Shown here: piece after piece, positions 8,656 to 17,996 of the stretch | How the letters are laid out: each line of letters starts with the position of its first letter | Numbering within the stretch: the stretch's first letter is position 1 | From: Defluviitaleaceae bacterium | Lineage (GTDB): Bacteria; Bacillota; Clostridia; Lachnospirales; WQUN01 | DNA length: 64,000 nucleotides | Reading direction: 5' to 3' | Assembly: GCA_009781755.1 (NCBI GenBank) | Contig: WQVD01000002.1 | Coordinates: 62,001-126,000 of the forward strand | Program-made: the position numbers and the translations under genes | Notes under the pieces: generated by a model | What the model was told of the DNA's origin: nothing | Seen by the model: the letters and a program-made list of their open reading frames with translations, nothing else | Databases searched by the model: none

Positions 8656-8696
8656 GCCCACGCATATATTATTTTGCGTGGGTTTTTATTTTTTCG
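8656..8696 (+). terminator. Plus-strand hairpin with T-tract overlapping the abrB-like 3' end
   Basis: CCCACGCA and TGCGTGGG form a stem followed by a T-rich run in the plus direction. It overlaps the last codons of the AbrB-like gene, so it could stop any rightward transcript before it runs antisense into the adhesin. No rightward gene directly upstream is evident. Confidence 0.45.
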
Positions 8697-8845
8697 ATGA
8701 AGTTAATGTTTGGACTTGCGATGACAAAGTCGCCGTTTTTGTCTTGGAGGAAAATGATTTTATCGCCCGGCTTTAAATTTAAGGCGCGGCGTACCTCCAT
8801 GGGAATGGTGACTTGTCCGTTGGTTGACACTTTTGCAAGATTCAT
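8669..8845 (-). CDS. AbrB/SpoVT-like DNA-binding protein, 58 residues
   Basis: The protein starts MNLAKVSTNGQVTIPMEVRR and continues ALNLKPGDKIIFL, the typical swapped-hairpin AbrB/MazE/SpoVT fold. Such proteins are transition-state regulators or antitoxins. The ATG is one base after the stop codon of the adhesin gene, with GAGGGGG at the end of the adhesin frame as its binding site, so translation is almost certainly coupled. No toxin gene lies next to it, which favours a regulator over an antitoxin. It would plausibly provide feedback on surface protein expression; that is inference. Confidence 0.85.
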   Translation of the reverse strand: MNLAKVSTNGQVTIPMEVRRALNLKPGDKIIFLQDKNGDFVIASPNINFIEKIKTHAK

Positions 8846-8846
8846 G

Positions 8847-11800
8847 TTAACCCCCTCGTTTTTTATTTTTTTTGGCTTTGATGAGGATCATTGCACCCAA
8901 GCCCGCTGATGTTGCCAACGTTAGCGCAATTACAAACCATAAACTGTCCAAGAAGCCCGTTTGCGGCATGATGCCGACGGTTGTACTGTTTGTGGGGTTG
9001 GGGGTGCTTGGGGTAAATACCCATTGTTGCGTATCGTTATTCCATTGCCAATTGCCCAGGGGTGCACCGTTGCCATCCAATTCGATATAACCATTGCCGT
9101 TGGGTACGCGATTATTGCTGCCCGGCACCGTTGGCGGCGGGGGAATGGTTGGCGGTGGGGTGGTGCCTGTTGTTGAGGGGTTGGGCGTAGTGGCAGGCGG
9201 GATTACGGTGGGGTTGTAGGTATTGATGCCGGGGGTTTGAGCGCCGTTGTGCATGACAACAAAGTGATTAACGAGTGTGTTGTTGGGCGCGTTGGCACCC
9301 ACGCGGAAGGTGAGGACAATCTCGTTACCCAAGGCAAAATCGACGGGCACCGTGCCGAAGTAAAGCTCGATATGCGTGTAATGCAAGTTGCCCGGTTGCG
9401 GGAATGTAAATGTAAACGGTGCCGACGCAGGGATCCCCGTGGCGAAGGTATGCGTGACATTGCTACCCGCGACGCGGTAGCGTATGGAATACGTAATACC
9501 CGCCCCATTGTGCAGTGCAGGAATCGTACCGGACATGAAGTTTAACCCCAATCCGGGCATATCCACGATGGCAAAATTGGTTGCCGGAGCATCCAATCGG
9601 TTGTGGAAGCCGCGCAGCGTCCAGTTGATGGTATCGCCGACGTGTACCGTTGTATGGCTGGGTGATTTCACCAATGGCGGCGCGTGGGTGATGGTGGGTG
9701 TCGTTGGGGTAGATGTTGTGGTGGGTGACGTTGGGGGTGTCGGTGTTGTTGTGAGTGTTGGCGTTGTTGTCTGCGTCGGTGTAGTGGTGAACGTTGGCGT
9801 AGTGGTAGGTGTTGGGGTTGTAGTGGGCGTTGGCGTAGTGGTAGGCGTTGGGGTTGTAGTGGGAGTTGGCGTAGTGGTAGGTATTGGGGTTGTTGTGGGT
9901 ATTGGTGTGGTGGTAGGTATTGGGGTTGTTGTGGGTATTGGTGTGGTGGTAGGTGTTGGGGTTGTTGTGGGTATTGGTGTGGTGGTAGGTGTTGGGGTTG
10001 TTGTGGGCGTCGGCGTAGTCGTAGGCGCAGACGTTTCCGGTGGTGTTGCTACAAATGTCCACGTGCCTGTAAACGCCACATCTGCGTTGGGCATGGTGAA
10101 ATCGGCCGGGTTGGTTACGTTGGTTGCCGTCCAACCATTAAATGTCCACGTGCCGCTTTCGCCGTTGTGTGTACCAGTTATCGGGGAGGTTACGCTGGTG
10201 GCTGCAAGGTTTTGCGTGCCGGCGGCGATATTGCTGCGCGTTACGGGGGCATTCACGCCGGTCGGCGCTTCGCCCTCGAATACATAGGTGATTTCATACA
10301 GTGCGGCAAGCCCTGCGATTACAGTTGCTGGTGCGGATGCCAAACCGGGTGATATACCGCTTGCCGTGGCGGATAACTGTCCGGCGGCAACCGACAACGA
10401 CGGATACAGTGGTTGAATCGTTGAAAAATGATATTGATTGGCATTGGGGTTGGTGACCCGTACTTGATAAATCAATCGCGTATCCAATAAGTCGAAGTGG
10501 AAGCTTCCCGTGACGCCGTTGATGGTTCTTGTAGTGGTGGTGGCGATTACGGTGGTTCCGGCTTGATTAAGCAGTTCGACGGTTACGCCGTTGCGGCCGG
10601 GTTCGCCCGCGTCGATGATGCCATTGCCGTTATGGTCTAGCCATACGCGGCCTTGAATCACGCCGGGCATCAGGCGCATGGCTACAGGCATCGATACTGT
10701 ATAGGCCGATACACCGGTAAAAGCGCGGAAAACACGACTCGAATATCGATTGTAATTGCCGCTATGGTCCAAGAGGTAAGTGGAAGGTACCACCAGCGAA
10801 ATAATAAATTCCGTAGCGGTATCGCTGGCGGGCATGGAAGGGTTGCGTACTTCGATGGTGCGGATATCTGCCCAAGTAAGGGTGGGGTGCGCATCCACTT
10901 GTGCGGCGGTCATCCAATCGCTGGTTTCCGTGGACAGCGACACGAATTGCGTGGCAAACCGTGCAGAAAATCCAGCGGGCAAAACCGGTGCGCCTTGCAA
11001 ATTTAATGTCCAGCCGAACGGCCCTGCTTGCATTTGCTCTGCATGCGGCACCGTATCCCCTGCGCGTGGGATGGGGATAAGCGTATAAACCTCGGCGTTA
11101 TGATTGGAAATATTGGCAATGCTAACGCGGTACAGCACCGGATACAGTGGATTAATGTCCAAGATCGTACCCATGCCGTTGACCCACGAATATTGGTACC
11201 AACCGGCCATGCCCGTGGGCGACGGCGGGTTTTGTGCCAGTGCGGTGGTGACGACTACATCGGCGACGCGCACCAAGTTAAATGATTCATTCACGCTGGG
11301 TCTGGAAACGAGGGCGCCATCCCCGGCGCGGTCACAACCCACCACATGCAGTGTAGGCGTGAGCCGACGGTGGTGGTTGACATGAAAAATCGTTTCGATG
11401 GACGCGTCCATATGCGTGCCCCAAAATAAATCATAAGGACGCAACGAGATATTAGGCGCAGCCGTATGCACCACCATATCAAAATGGATCCGTACCCCCG
11501 GCGAATTGGCCATGTTAAAACGATGTGTGTGACCCAAAACAATGTTGGGCATTGCAACGCGGTATACGCGGTTGCCATGGTTGTCTTGCAATTCCGTAAC
11601 GACGGGGTTGATATCCGCTCCTGTACCGCGCAGGCATTCCACCACGATAGTGGCGGGGTTAATATCAAACAAGCCGTTCAAGGTGCGCAGGTATGCATAA
11701 TGCCCTTGCAAGCTCACCACGCCGCCTACGACATCCATGATGTTTCTGCGGGTCATGACAATGGATACACGGGTGGTAGTACCGGCAATAAAATCATTGC

Positions 11801-13859
11801 CATGGATGTCGGTCGTAAAAATTTCGTTGCCTTGGTACCGTGTCAAGGGGCTGAAAAAAATCGTGGAATTATCTTCTTTGCGTTGGATTTCGTGAATACC
11901 TCCCTCCGGTAATGCTTGCCCCGACAGGGAATATGCGGTAATGGATTGGCCGCTCAAGTCACCAAATTTGATGCCAAAATAAGCAAACACAATGCGGTTA
12001 TCCGCAAACCAAGTCGATACGACGGTATCGGTTGCACCCACCGGGATTTCGCCCAGCAGATCAAAGGAAAACGATGTGATGAATTCATTGGATGCCAAGC
12101 GCGTGGGCGATGCGTAAACGCTAGTGCCTGTGGGTGTATCCCCATAGAACCTGATATTAATGAAGTCGAAGAAGCCATCGGCAACTGTGCCCACCCGTCC
12201 ATGACGTGCGATGGGACCGTCTACCGTAATGGTGCGCCCGGCACTGGTGTGCACAACAATATTGCCCACGCCGTCCGGCCCTGCGGGCAAGCGCAGCGCA
12301 CGCACACCCACTTTGTCCAATGTTGCCTGCGGGAACGTGATTTCCACACGTTGGTCGGTGAGGGGCTCGATAAATTCGTTGCGGACATTAAAACCACCCA
12401 GCGGCTGCATCGGCATGCTGCCCGGCAAGCCTGAAACGCTGTCGGGGGATGATATTTGTGTCACTGTTAGTGCATTAATAAAAGGCGCAACCACGCGGAT
12501 GGGATGGTAATTAATATTGCGCATCGCCGGGATGGCGCTTGCCGCAAGGGCCGCATCGCGGTCTGTAATAATCCCTTGCGGGTTGCGCGGCAATACCGTG
12601 CCGTGCGGCACCAAGAAACTATCCTGCCGCACATCACCCACCGTGTGCACGTGCAAATTGGTAACGGTCGGTATAACCCCCGGCGGGGTAGCGTCCGGTA
12701 CAATGCCAAAAATGGCAAACCGGCTATTGTAGCAAGATATATCTGCCTGTATGAGTGTAATTTCTACGATGAAATTATCGGCACCGCCACCGTTGTTGCC
12801 AGGCGCGGTGGGATCGTCGATGATGCGGTAATTGAAGCTCTGCGGTTGGATGCTACCCACGCCATTCACCAGCTCAACACGCAACCCTTCATAAGTGGTA
12901 GCGATGCGGGGCACAATAAGCGCAAAGGTCAATTGCTCGTGCAGCAACTGCCCCCGATCCAACGTGCGGAAAGCATGCACTTCCATTTGGTGTATCTCGC
13001 TCATCCACGACCATTCGCCGCCGTTGGCCACGGGGATGGGACTATTATTTGATTGCAATGGATGCGAGCTGCGCAATATCTGTACATCGCCCGTACCTTG
13101 GAAGCGACTCAGCGTTGCGCTATCCAACGGTGCGGCATCGTTATTTTCAAACGTGCGCACCGTAATGGGGTCAGTAAAGTGTCCGCCACGGCTCACTTGC
13201 GTGGCGAAGCCCCAATCCAGCCGGATACCCAATTCAATTTCAATTTCCGTAACGCCGTCGGCAATTTCGAAGACGACCGTACCGCCGCGCGGCTGGAAAG
13301 TATTGCCGCTGATATTTTGTGTAATCATCGGCAACTGCGTAAACGTGCCGTACATGATATTGCCGATAAACGGTGCCAATTGCGCATCGGCATCAAAGGC
13401 CCAATTTTGCGGGCGGTCTCCCGAATGTTGGGTCGCGACCATGCCCGTAGCGGCCATGCTTTGGAAGGCTAAGCCCTGCGGTAAATGGATTTCTACCAAG
13501 CGATCCGTGGCATTGGCATCAAAAACCGCCAGTACAGACAACACCTGATTGACCGTGGCCGAGTCGTGTATGTCAATCGTAAACGGGGCATGTCCTGCAT
13601 GGGTAAAGTCTACCGCATCCGCAAACCCCACCGCGCTAATCCCCGCGCGGAACGCGCCCGAAAAAGGCGCAAAACCTTGATATGTATTATTACCGGTGGT
13701 GATGTTTATTGCCGGTGGGGACGTGGTGGCGTATGTGTCTTCCCACTGCGGCTCCGGTTCCGTTTGCTGTTCGGTTCCATACGCGAACAACCATACCGTG
13801 GACGCAAACATAACGAAGGCTAGCGTTAGTGCGAGCGTCTTTTTCTTGTTTCTTTTCAT
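8847..13859 (-). CDS. Large sortase-anchored surface adhesin, 1670 residues
   Basis: An N-terminal signal peptide (MKRNKKK then a hydrophobic run) is followed by about 1000 residues of beta-rich ectodomain. An SdrD_B-type domain starts near 1068 (GRVWLDHNGNGIIDAGEPG), then a repeat of the SHIRT/InlB-like type (YVFEGEAP, WTFNGW) near 1190-1270. A TTTPxP stalk (about 1276-1380) and a DUF11-like domain (about 1400-1555) follow. The end has a PLGNWQWNNDTQQWVF motif, the sortase signal MPQTG (near 1631), a membrane helix and a KKNKKRGG tail. It is probably attached to the wall by a sortase, which is not encoded in this window. The AbrB-like gene follows after one base. GGAGG lies upstream of the ATG. 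Confidence 0.93.
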   Translation of the reverse strand: MKRNKKKTLALTLAFVMFASTVWLFAYGTEQQTEPEPQWEDTYATTSPPAINITTGNNTYQGFAPFSGAFRAGISAVGFADAVDFTHAGHAPFTIDIHDSATVNQVLSVLAVFDANATDRLVEIHLPQGLAFQSMAATGMVATQHSGDRPQNWAFDADAQLAPFIGNIMYGTFTQLPMITQNISGNTFQPRGGTVVFEIADGVTEIEIELGIRLDWGFATQVSRGGHFTDPITVRTFENNDAAPLDSATLSRFQGTGDVQILRSSHPLQSNNSPIPVANGGEWSWMSEIHQMEVHAFRTLDRGQLLHEQLTFALIVPRIATTYEGLRVELVNGVGSIQPQSFNYRIIDDPTAPGNNGGGADNFIVEITLIQADISCYNSRFAIFGIVPDATPPGVIPTVTNLHVHTVGDVRQDSFLVPHGTVLPRNPQGIITDRDAALAASAIPAMRNINYHPIRVVAPFINALTVTQISSPDSVSGLPGSMPMQPLGGFNVRNEFIEPLTDQRVEITFPQATLDKVGVRALRLPAGPDGVGNIVVHTSAGRTITVDGPIARHGRVGTVADGFFDFINIRFYGDTPTGTSVYASPTRLASNEFITSFSFDLLGEIPVGATDTVVSTWFADNRIVFAYFGIKFGDLSGQSITAYSLSGQALPEGGIHEIQRKEDNSTIFFSPLTRYQGNEIFTTDIHGNDFIAGTTTRVSIVMTRRNIMDVVGGVVSLQGHYAYLRTLNGLFDINPATIVVECLRGTGADINPVVTELQDNHGNRVYRVAMPNIVLGHTHRFNMANSPGVRIHFDMVVHTAAPNISLRPYDLFWGTHMDASIETIFHVNHHRRLTPTLHVVGCDRAGDGALVSRPSVNESFNLVRVADVVVTTALAQNPPSPTGMAGWYQYSWVNGMGTILDINPLYPVLYRVSIANISNHNAEVYTLIPIPRAGDTVPHAEQMQAGPFGWTLNLQGAPVLPAGFSARFATQFVSLSTETSDWMTAAQVDAHPTLTWADIRTIEVRNPSMPASDTATEFIISLVVPSTYLLDHSGNYNRYSSRVFRAFTGVSAYTVSMPVAMRLMPGVIQGRVWLDHNGNGIIDAGEPGRNGVTVELLNQAGTTVIATTTTRTINGVTGSFHFDLLDTRLIYQVRVTNPNANQYHFSTIQPLYPSLSVAAGQLSATASGISPGLASAPATVIAGLAALYEITYVFEGEAPTGVNAPVTRSNIAAGTQNLAATSVTSPITGTHNGESGTWTFNGWTATNVTNPADFTMPNADVAFTGTWTFVATPPETSAPTTTPTPTTTPTPTTTPIPTTTPTPTTTPIPTTTPIPTTTPIPTTTPIPTTTPTPTTTPTPTTTPTPTTTPTPTTTPTFTTTPTQTTTPTLTTTPTPPTSPTTTSTPTTPTITHAPPLVKSPSHTTVHVGDTINWTLRGFHNRLDAPATNFAIVDMPGLGLNFMSGTIPALHNGAGITYSIRYRVAGSNVTHTFATGIPASAPFTFTFPQPGNLHYTHIELYFGTVPVDFALGNEIVLTFRVGANAPNNTLVNHFVVMHNGAQTPGINTYNPTVIPPATTPNPSTTGTTPPPTIPPPPTVPGSNNRVPNGNGYIELDGNGAPLGNWQWNNDTQQWVFTPSTPNPTNSTTVGIMPQTGFLDSLWFVIALTLATSAGLGAMILIKAKKNKKRGG
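9722..10030 (-). repeat. TTTPxP-coding tandem repeat
   Basis: The adhesin stalk is made of TTTPTP and TTTPIP units with 18 bp single and 36 bp double periods at the DNA level. The units are nearly identical at the nucleotide level, so length variation between strains is likely. Confidence 0.85.
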
Positions 13860-13914
13860 GTGATACCTCCAATTTATTATTGCAGTCGGCAGTTATCTGC
13901 GCTCTGCAATAATC

Positions 13915-13943
13915 TATAGGTACGCGGAAGAATAATCCTTGCA
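13915..13943 (-). promoter_or_regulatory. Candidate ECF-type promoter of the adhesin
   Basis: On the minus strand TGCAAGG (13943-13937) and CCTATA (13920-13915) are 16 bases apart, identical in sequence and spacing to the pair before cassette 2 at 5976-6004. The position fits a leader of roughly 50 bases before the adhesin ATG. Confidence 0.4.
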
Positions 13944-14008
13944 TATTATTTCATAAAATGTTGATTTTTACATGAATGGTTAATAATTGTTTACTTTTAT
14001 TGACCCGT

Positions 14009-14037
14009 TTGACAATTTATATATGTGTGGATATATT
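14009..14037 (+). promoter_or_regulatory. Sigma-A promoter of malQ
   Basis: TTGACA (14009-14014) and TATATT (14032-14037) are separated by 17 bases, 32 bp before the malQ start. Confidence 0.75.
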
Positions 14038-14068
14038 CCATATAAATATCCGAAGGGAGCTACATACG

Positions 14069-15706
14069 ATGTTTAACAAAAGAGCAAGCGGTGTACTGGC
14101 GCATCCTACTTCTTTCCCCGGACCCTATGGGATGGGCGATTTGGGCGCGGGCGCGTATGAATTTGTGGATTGGCTGGCAGAAGCGGGACAAACGTTGTGG
14201 CAAATATTGCCGCTGGGGCCTACGGGGTTTGGCGATTCGCCGTATCAGAGTTTTTCGAGTTTTGCGGGCAATCCGTTGTTGATTAGCCCGGGCGAATTAG
14301 TAAAAGCGGGCTGGCTGGCGATTAGTGAAGTGGAGCGCGTGCCGTTGTTTGACGCACGCAACGTAGATTATGGCCCGGTGATTGAATATAAAATGGGCTT
14401 GTTCCGAAAGGCGTATGCGCGGTTTGCGAAGACGGCGAGTGCGTCTTTCGCGGCGTTTTGCAAGGATAATGCGGTTTGGTTGGACGACTTTGCGTTGTAC
14501 ACGGCCATCAAAGCGCAACTCATTGAAGCGCGGCGCGAGGAGTTTAAGTCGCCAGAGCTGGCTGCGTATGCCATTAAGATGAAGCAATACCTGGACGACG
14601 ACCAAGTCAACGATTATTACTACGGCGCGGCGTGGAGCAGCTGGCCGCAAGCACTGGCCCAACGTGCACCCGATGCATTAAAAAAAGCCGCCGAAGAATT
14701 GGCGGACGAAATCGCGTTTGTTAAATTTTTGCAATACGAATTCTTCCGCCAGTGGGGCGCATTGAAGGCGTATGCCAATGGCAAAGATATTCAAATCATC
14801 GGCGATATACCCATTTTTGTGGCGTTAGACAGCGCGGACGTGTGGGCGCAGCCGGAGCTGTATTGCTTGGACGGCGATTGGCCCACCGCCGTAGCGGGCT
14901 GCCCGCCCGATTATTTTGCCGAGACGGGGCAATTGTGGGGCAATCCGCTGTACGCTTGGGAAGCGCACGCCAAGGAGGATTACGCTTGGTGGACGCGCCG
15001 CGTGCAGGCCGTGCTGGCCATGGTGGACGTCGTGCGTATCGATCATTTCCGCGGGTTTGAAGCGTATTGGACCGTACCCGCCACAGAAAAAACCGCCATC
15101 AACGGCAAATGGACAAAAGGCCCCGGCATCGCGCTGTTTGACGCGCTCAAAAAGAACCTCGGCAAACTGCCCATCATCGCCGAGGACTTAGGGCTCATCA
15201 CCGAAGAAGTAGACCAACTACGCCTAGCCGCCGAACTACCCGGCATGCGCGTCTTGCAATTCGGCTTTGACCACGCGTCCAAGAGCAATTACTTACCCCA
15301 CCACTTTGAAGACAGCCGCACCGTTGTATACAGCGGCACCCACGACAACGACACCACCCGCGGCTGGTACCAAACCTCCGCTACCGACAAGGAACGCGAC
15401 TACCTGCGTCGCTACCTAAATGTATCTGGCGATGACGTAGCTTGGGATTTGATCCGCTTAGCCTACGCCTCCAACGCCGTATTCGCCATCGTGCCCATAC
15501 AAGACGTGCTGGACTACGGCACATCCGCAAGGATGAATTGCCCCGGCGAGGCCACAGGCTGGTGGGGCTTCCGCTTCGTAGACGGCACGTTGACGGGCGA
15601 ACATGCCAAGAGGCTGGCGTATTTAACGGAGCTGTTTCATCGTGGCGCGTGGGCGTTAGATCCGGAGGAGCAGGTGAAGCCGGTGATTGAGGTCGTTGGC
15701 GGCTAA
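14069..15706 (+). CDS. malQ: 4-alpha-glucanotransferase (amylomaltase, GH77)
   Basis: This 545-residue cytoplasmic enzyme moves alpha-1,4-glucan segments between maltodextrins in glycogen or maltose use. The GH77 catalytic set is complete: the nucleophile Asp in VVRIDHFRGFEAYW (about 323), the acid/base Glu in IIAEDLG (about 370) and the stabilising Asp in YSGTHDNDTTRGW (about 424). The ATG at 14069 has AAGGGAG upstream and a consensus promoter at 14009-14037; the longer in-frame start at 13976 lies upstream of that promoter. It is transcribed alone, with a PAL-4 element between its end and the convergent ligA. Confidence 0.96.
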   Translation: MFNKRASGVLAHPTSFPGPYGMGDLGAGAYEFVDWLAEAGQTLWQILPLGPTGFGDSPYQSFSSFAGNPLLISPGELVKAGWLAISEVERVPLFDARNVDYGPVIEYKMGLFRKAYARFAKTASASFAAFCKDNAVWLDDFALYTAIKAQLIEARREEFKSPELAAYAIKMKQYLDDDQVNDYYYGAAWSSWPQALAQRAPDALKKAAEELADEIAFVKFLQYEFFRQWGALKAYANGKDIQIIGDIPIFVALDSADVWAQPELYCLDGDWPTAVAGCPPDYFAETGQLWGNPLYAWEAHAKEDYAWWTRRVQAVLAMVDVVRIDHFRGFEAYWTVPATEKTAINGKWTKGPGIALFDALKKNLGKLPIIAEDLGLITEEVDQLRLAAELPGMRVLQFGFDHASKSNYLPHHFEDSRTVVYSGTHDNDTTRGWYQTSATDKERDYLRRYLNVSGDDVAWDLIRLAYASNAVFAIVPIQDVLDYGTSARMNCPGEATGWWGFRFVDGTLTGEHAKRLAYLTELFHRGAWALDPEEQVKPVIEVVGG

Positions 15707-15718
15707 GATCGGGGCTAT

Positions 15719-15971
15719 GATCAAAAGATTAAGACCTTGGGGCATCCGCCCCAAACCCCGCAAGGGGCGCGCCCGCCCCTTGACCCCTGCTGTGCTACCG
15801 CAACGCGCTCATGGATAATACGAATGATTCCAAAAATGCCGCCCTTGGGCGGCATTTTTGCTGGTTTTGTACTCATTATTCGGCGGCATCGGCGAACGCC
15901 ACAGCGCGGGTCAAGGGGGACGCTTCCCCCTTGCGGGTGTGGGCAGCGCCCACGGTTTTATTCTTTTGATC
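15719..15971. repeat. PAL-4a compound palindrome between convergent malQ and ligA
   Basis: Outer ends GATCAAAAGATTAAGACC and its near complement frame the element. Inside are a GC-rich pair of arms (CGCAAGGGG.. and ..CCCCTTGCG), CTGTGCTACCGCAACGCG, and a central stem AAAATGCCGCCC/GGGCGGCATTTTT that reads as a terminator in both directions. The same arrangement recurs at 23130-23372 and 57423-57668. Confidence 0.85.
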
Positions 15972-15983
15972 TGCGCCGAGCCC

Positions 15984-17996
15984 TTAGCTGCCCCCTGCCA
16001 ACAACGCTTCAAACCCCGCCTCCGTTATCACAGCCACGCCCAGTTCGGCAGCTTTTTTATTTTTGCCTGAGGTCGATGCGGCGTTATTGTTGATTAGATA
16101 GGAAGTCTTGGCAGTAACGGCGGACGTGACTTTGCCGCCTTGCGCTTCGATGACGGATTGTAACGCCTTGCGGTTTTTGTGCTGGGTTACTTCACCCGTG
16201 ATGACGAAGGTTAAGCCGTGCAGGGGTAGCAGCGTGGTGTCGATGATTTGGGGAATTTGCAAGTGCAAATGGGGCAGGAGTGAAAGGACGCGTGCGGTGT
16301 TTTCCGGGTCGGCGAAATAAGCGTGCAGGGCGGTGGAAATGGCTGCGCCAAAGCCTTTGACTTCATTCAGAGTTTCTTCAAAATTGTCGACGGCGCAGGC
16401 GGCGATGATCGTGGGAATGTCATGGGCGAAGTGGGCGCACAGGAGCTTGGCATTGGCTAGGCCCACGTGGCGGATGCCCAACGCATAGATGAAATTGGCG
16501 GGTGCGACGTGACGCGCGCGGTCGATGGCAGCTAACAAATTGTCGTAAGATTTTTGGCCGAAGCCTTCCATGGCCAGGAGTGCGGCCTCATGGTTTTGTA
16601 AATAGAAAAGGTCGGGGTAGTCCTGCACAGCGCCGATGGCGATGAATTTCTCTAAAGTTTGCTCGCTTAAGCCGTCGATGTTCATGGCGTTGCGGCTGAC
16701 GAAATGCGCCAGGGCACGTATGCGTTGTGCGGCGCAGTTTGTGTCTGGGCAATAAAGCGACTCGCCGGAAGGGCCGGTGACGATTTCGGTTGTGGCGGCG
16801 CACACGGGGCAGGCGACGGGGATGGCGGGGGAATGGGAAGCGGGGCGGCTCAGGTTTTCGGCCACTTGGGGGATGATCATGTTGGCCTTGTATACGCGGA
16901 TGCGGTCGCCGGGATGCAGTTGCAATTGGCGCACGATGCTTACATTGTGCAAGCTGGCGCGGGTTACAGTGGTGCCCTCCAGTTCAACGGGGTCGAATAC
17001 GGCGATGGGGTTGATGAGCCCTGTGCGCGAGGTGTTCCATTCGATGGTGCGCAGGGTGGTTTCGGCGGTTTCGTCCGCCCATTTAAAGGCGATGGCGTCG
17101 CGTGGGAATTTGGATGTGGTGCCTAGCGAGGTGCCGTAAGCGATGTCGTCGAAAGTGAGGACGAGGCCGTCGGTGGCAATTTGCGCGGCGGTGATTTGCT
17201 GCTTAAAAGCCTCTACGGCGGCGGGTACGGTGGCGGATTTTACAAGCGCATTCGGCACGATTTCGAATCCTTGGGTGGTGAGCCATGTGAGTTGCGATGA
17301 TTTAAAGCGCGCGGGCAGCATATCGGCATCGGATGCCAGCCCGATGGCGTAGAAGCGTATATTGCGTGCGGCGGCGACTTCGCTGTTGAGTTGTCGCACC
17401 GACCCGCTGCATAGGTTGCGCGGGTTTTTGTAGTTTTCTTCGGCGGGTAAGCGCGCATTGATGGCGGCGAAGTCGTCGTAGGTGATGATCGCCTCGCCGC
17501 GCACGGTAAACCGGCCTTTGTGCGGTACCGTCAGCGGCAAGTTGGAGAACACACGGGCATTGTGGGTCACATCCTCGCCGATGGCGCCGTTGCCACGGGT
17601 TAGTGCTTGCACCAGCGTGCCGTTTTCGTAAGTGAGCGACAACGCCAAGCCGTCCATTTTCCACGTGAGCAAACCCACTGCGTCGGGCAAGTCGTCGGTT
17701 TGCAAAAAAGCTGCCAAGGTGTCGATGGATTTTGTTTTATCCAGCGACAGCATGGGGAGCGCGTGGGGAACTTTGCGCAGGGTGGTAACGACTTCAAAGG
17801 GGCTGCCCGTTTCGCCGTAGCCAACTTTGCGCGTGGGGGAGTTAGCCAGTACCGTGCCGCTTTTGGCTTCCAATGCTGCGAGTTCATCATAGAGAGCGTC
17901 GTATTCGCGGTCGGTCATGATTTCGCGGTTTTCGTGGTAATAAGCGCGCGATGCAGCGTGCAATAACGCGGTTAATTCATGCATGCGGGCGTGCAT
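15984..17996 (-). CDS. ligA: NAD-dependent DNA ligase
   Basis: This 670-residue enzyme seals nicks in replication and repair. The adenylated lysine is in KMDG (about 114). The OB-fold is followed by a four-cysteine zinc finger (CPVC near 394, CPDTNC near 415), helix-hairpin-helix repeats, and a C-terminal BRCT domain (LTFVITGEVTQHKNR). The length is normal for the family. The ATG shares one base with the stop of the upstream acetyltransferase gene (TAATG) and AGGAGG lies in that gene's last codons, so the two are translationally coupled. Confidence 0.97.
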   Translation of the reverse strand: MHARMHELTALLHAASRAYYHENREIMTDREYDALYDELAALEAKSGTVLANSPTRKVGYGETGSPFEVVTTLRKVPHALPMLSLDKTKSIDTLAAFLQTDDLPDAVGLLTWKMDGLALSLTYENGTLVQALTRGNGAIGEDVTHNARVFSNLPLTVPHKGRFTVRGEAIITYDDFAAINARLPAEENYKNPRNLCSGSVRQLNSEVAAARNIRFYAIGLASDADMLPARFKSSQLTWLTTQGFEIVPNALVKSATVPAAVEAFKQQITAAQIATDGLVLTFDDIAYGTSLGTTSKFPRDAIAFKWADETAETTLRTIEWNTSRTGLINPIAVFDPVELEGTTVTRASLHNVSIVRQLQLHPGDRIRVYKANMIIPQVAENLSRPASHSPAIPVACPVCAATTEIVTGPSGESLYCPDTNCAAQRIRALAHFVSRNAMNIDGLSEQTLEKFIAIGAVQDYPDLFYLQNHEAALLAMEGFGQKSYDNLLAAIDRARHVAPANFIYALGIRHVGLANAKLLCAHFAHDIPTIIAACAVDNFEETLNEVKGFGAAISTALHAYFADPENTARVLSLLPHLHLQIPQIIDTTLLPLHGLTFVITGEVTQHKNRKALQSVIEAQGGKVTSAVTAKTSYLINNNAASTSGKNKKAAELGVAVITEAGFEALLAGGS

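Noticed and set aside
8560-8660. c-di-GMP-type riboswitch suggested by GC-rich stems and CACGCCGG
   Set aside because: The conserved GGGACGCAAAGCC-type part is missing. The stems are better explained as a minus-strand terminator and a plus-strand hairpin.
9484-10287. Val/Gly-repeat frame on the plus strand
   Set aside because: It is antisense to the TTTPxP stalk of the adhesin and has no start signal or recognisable domain.
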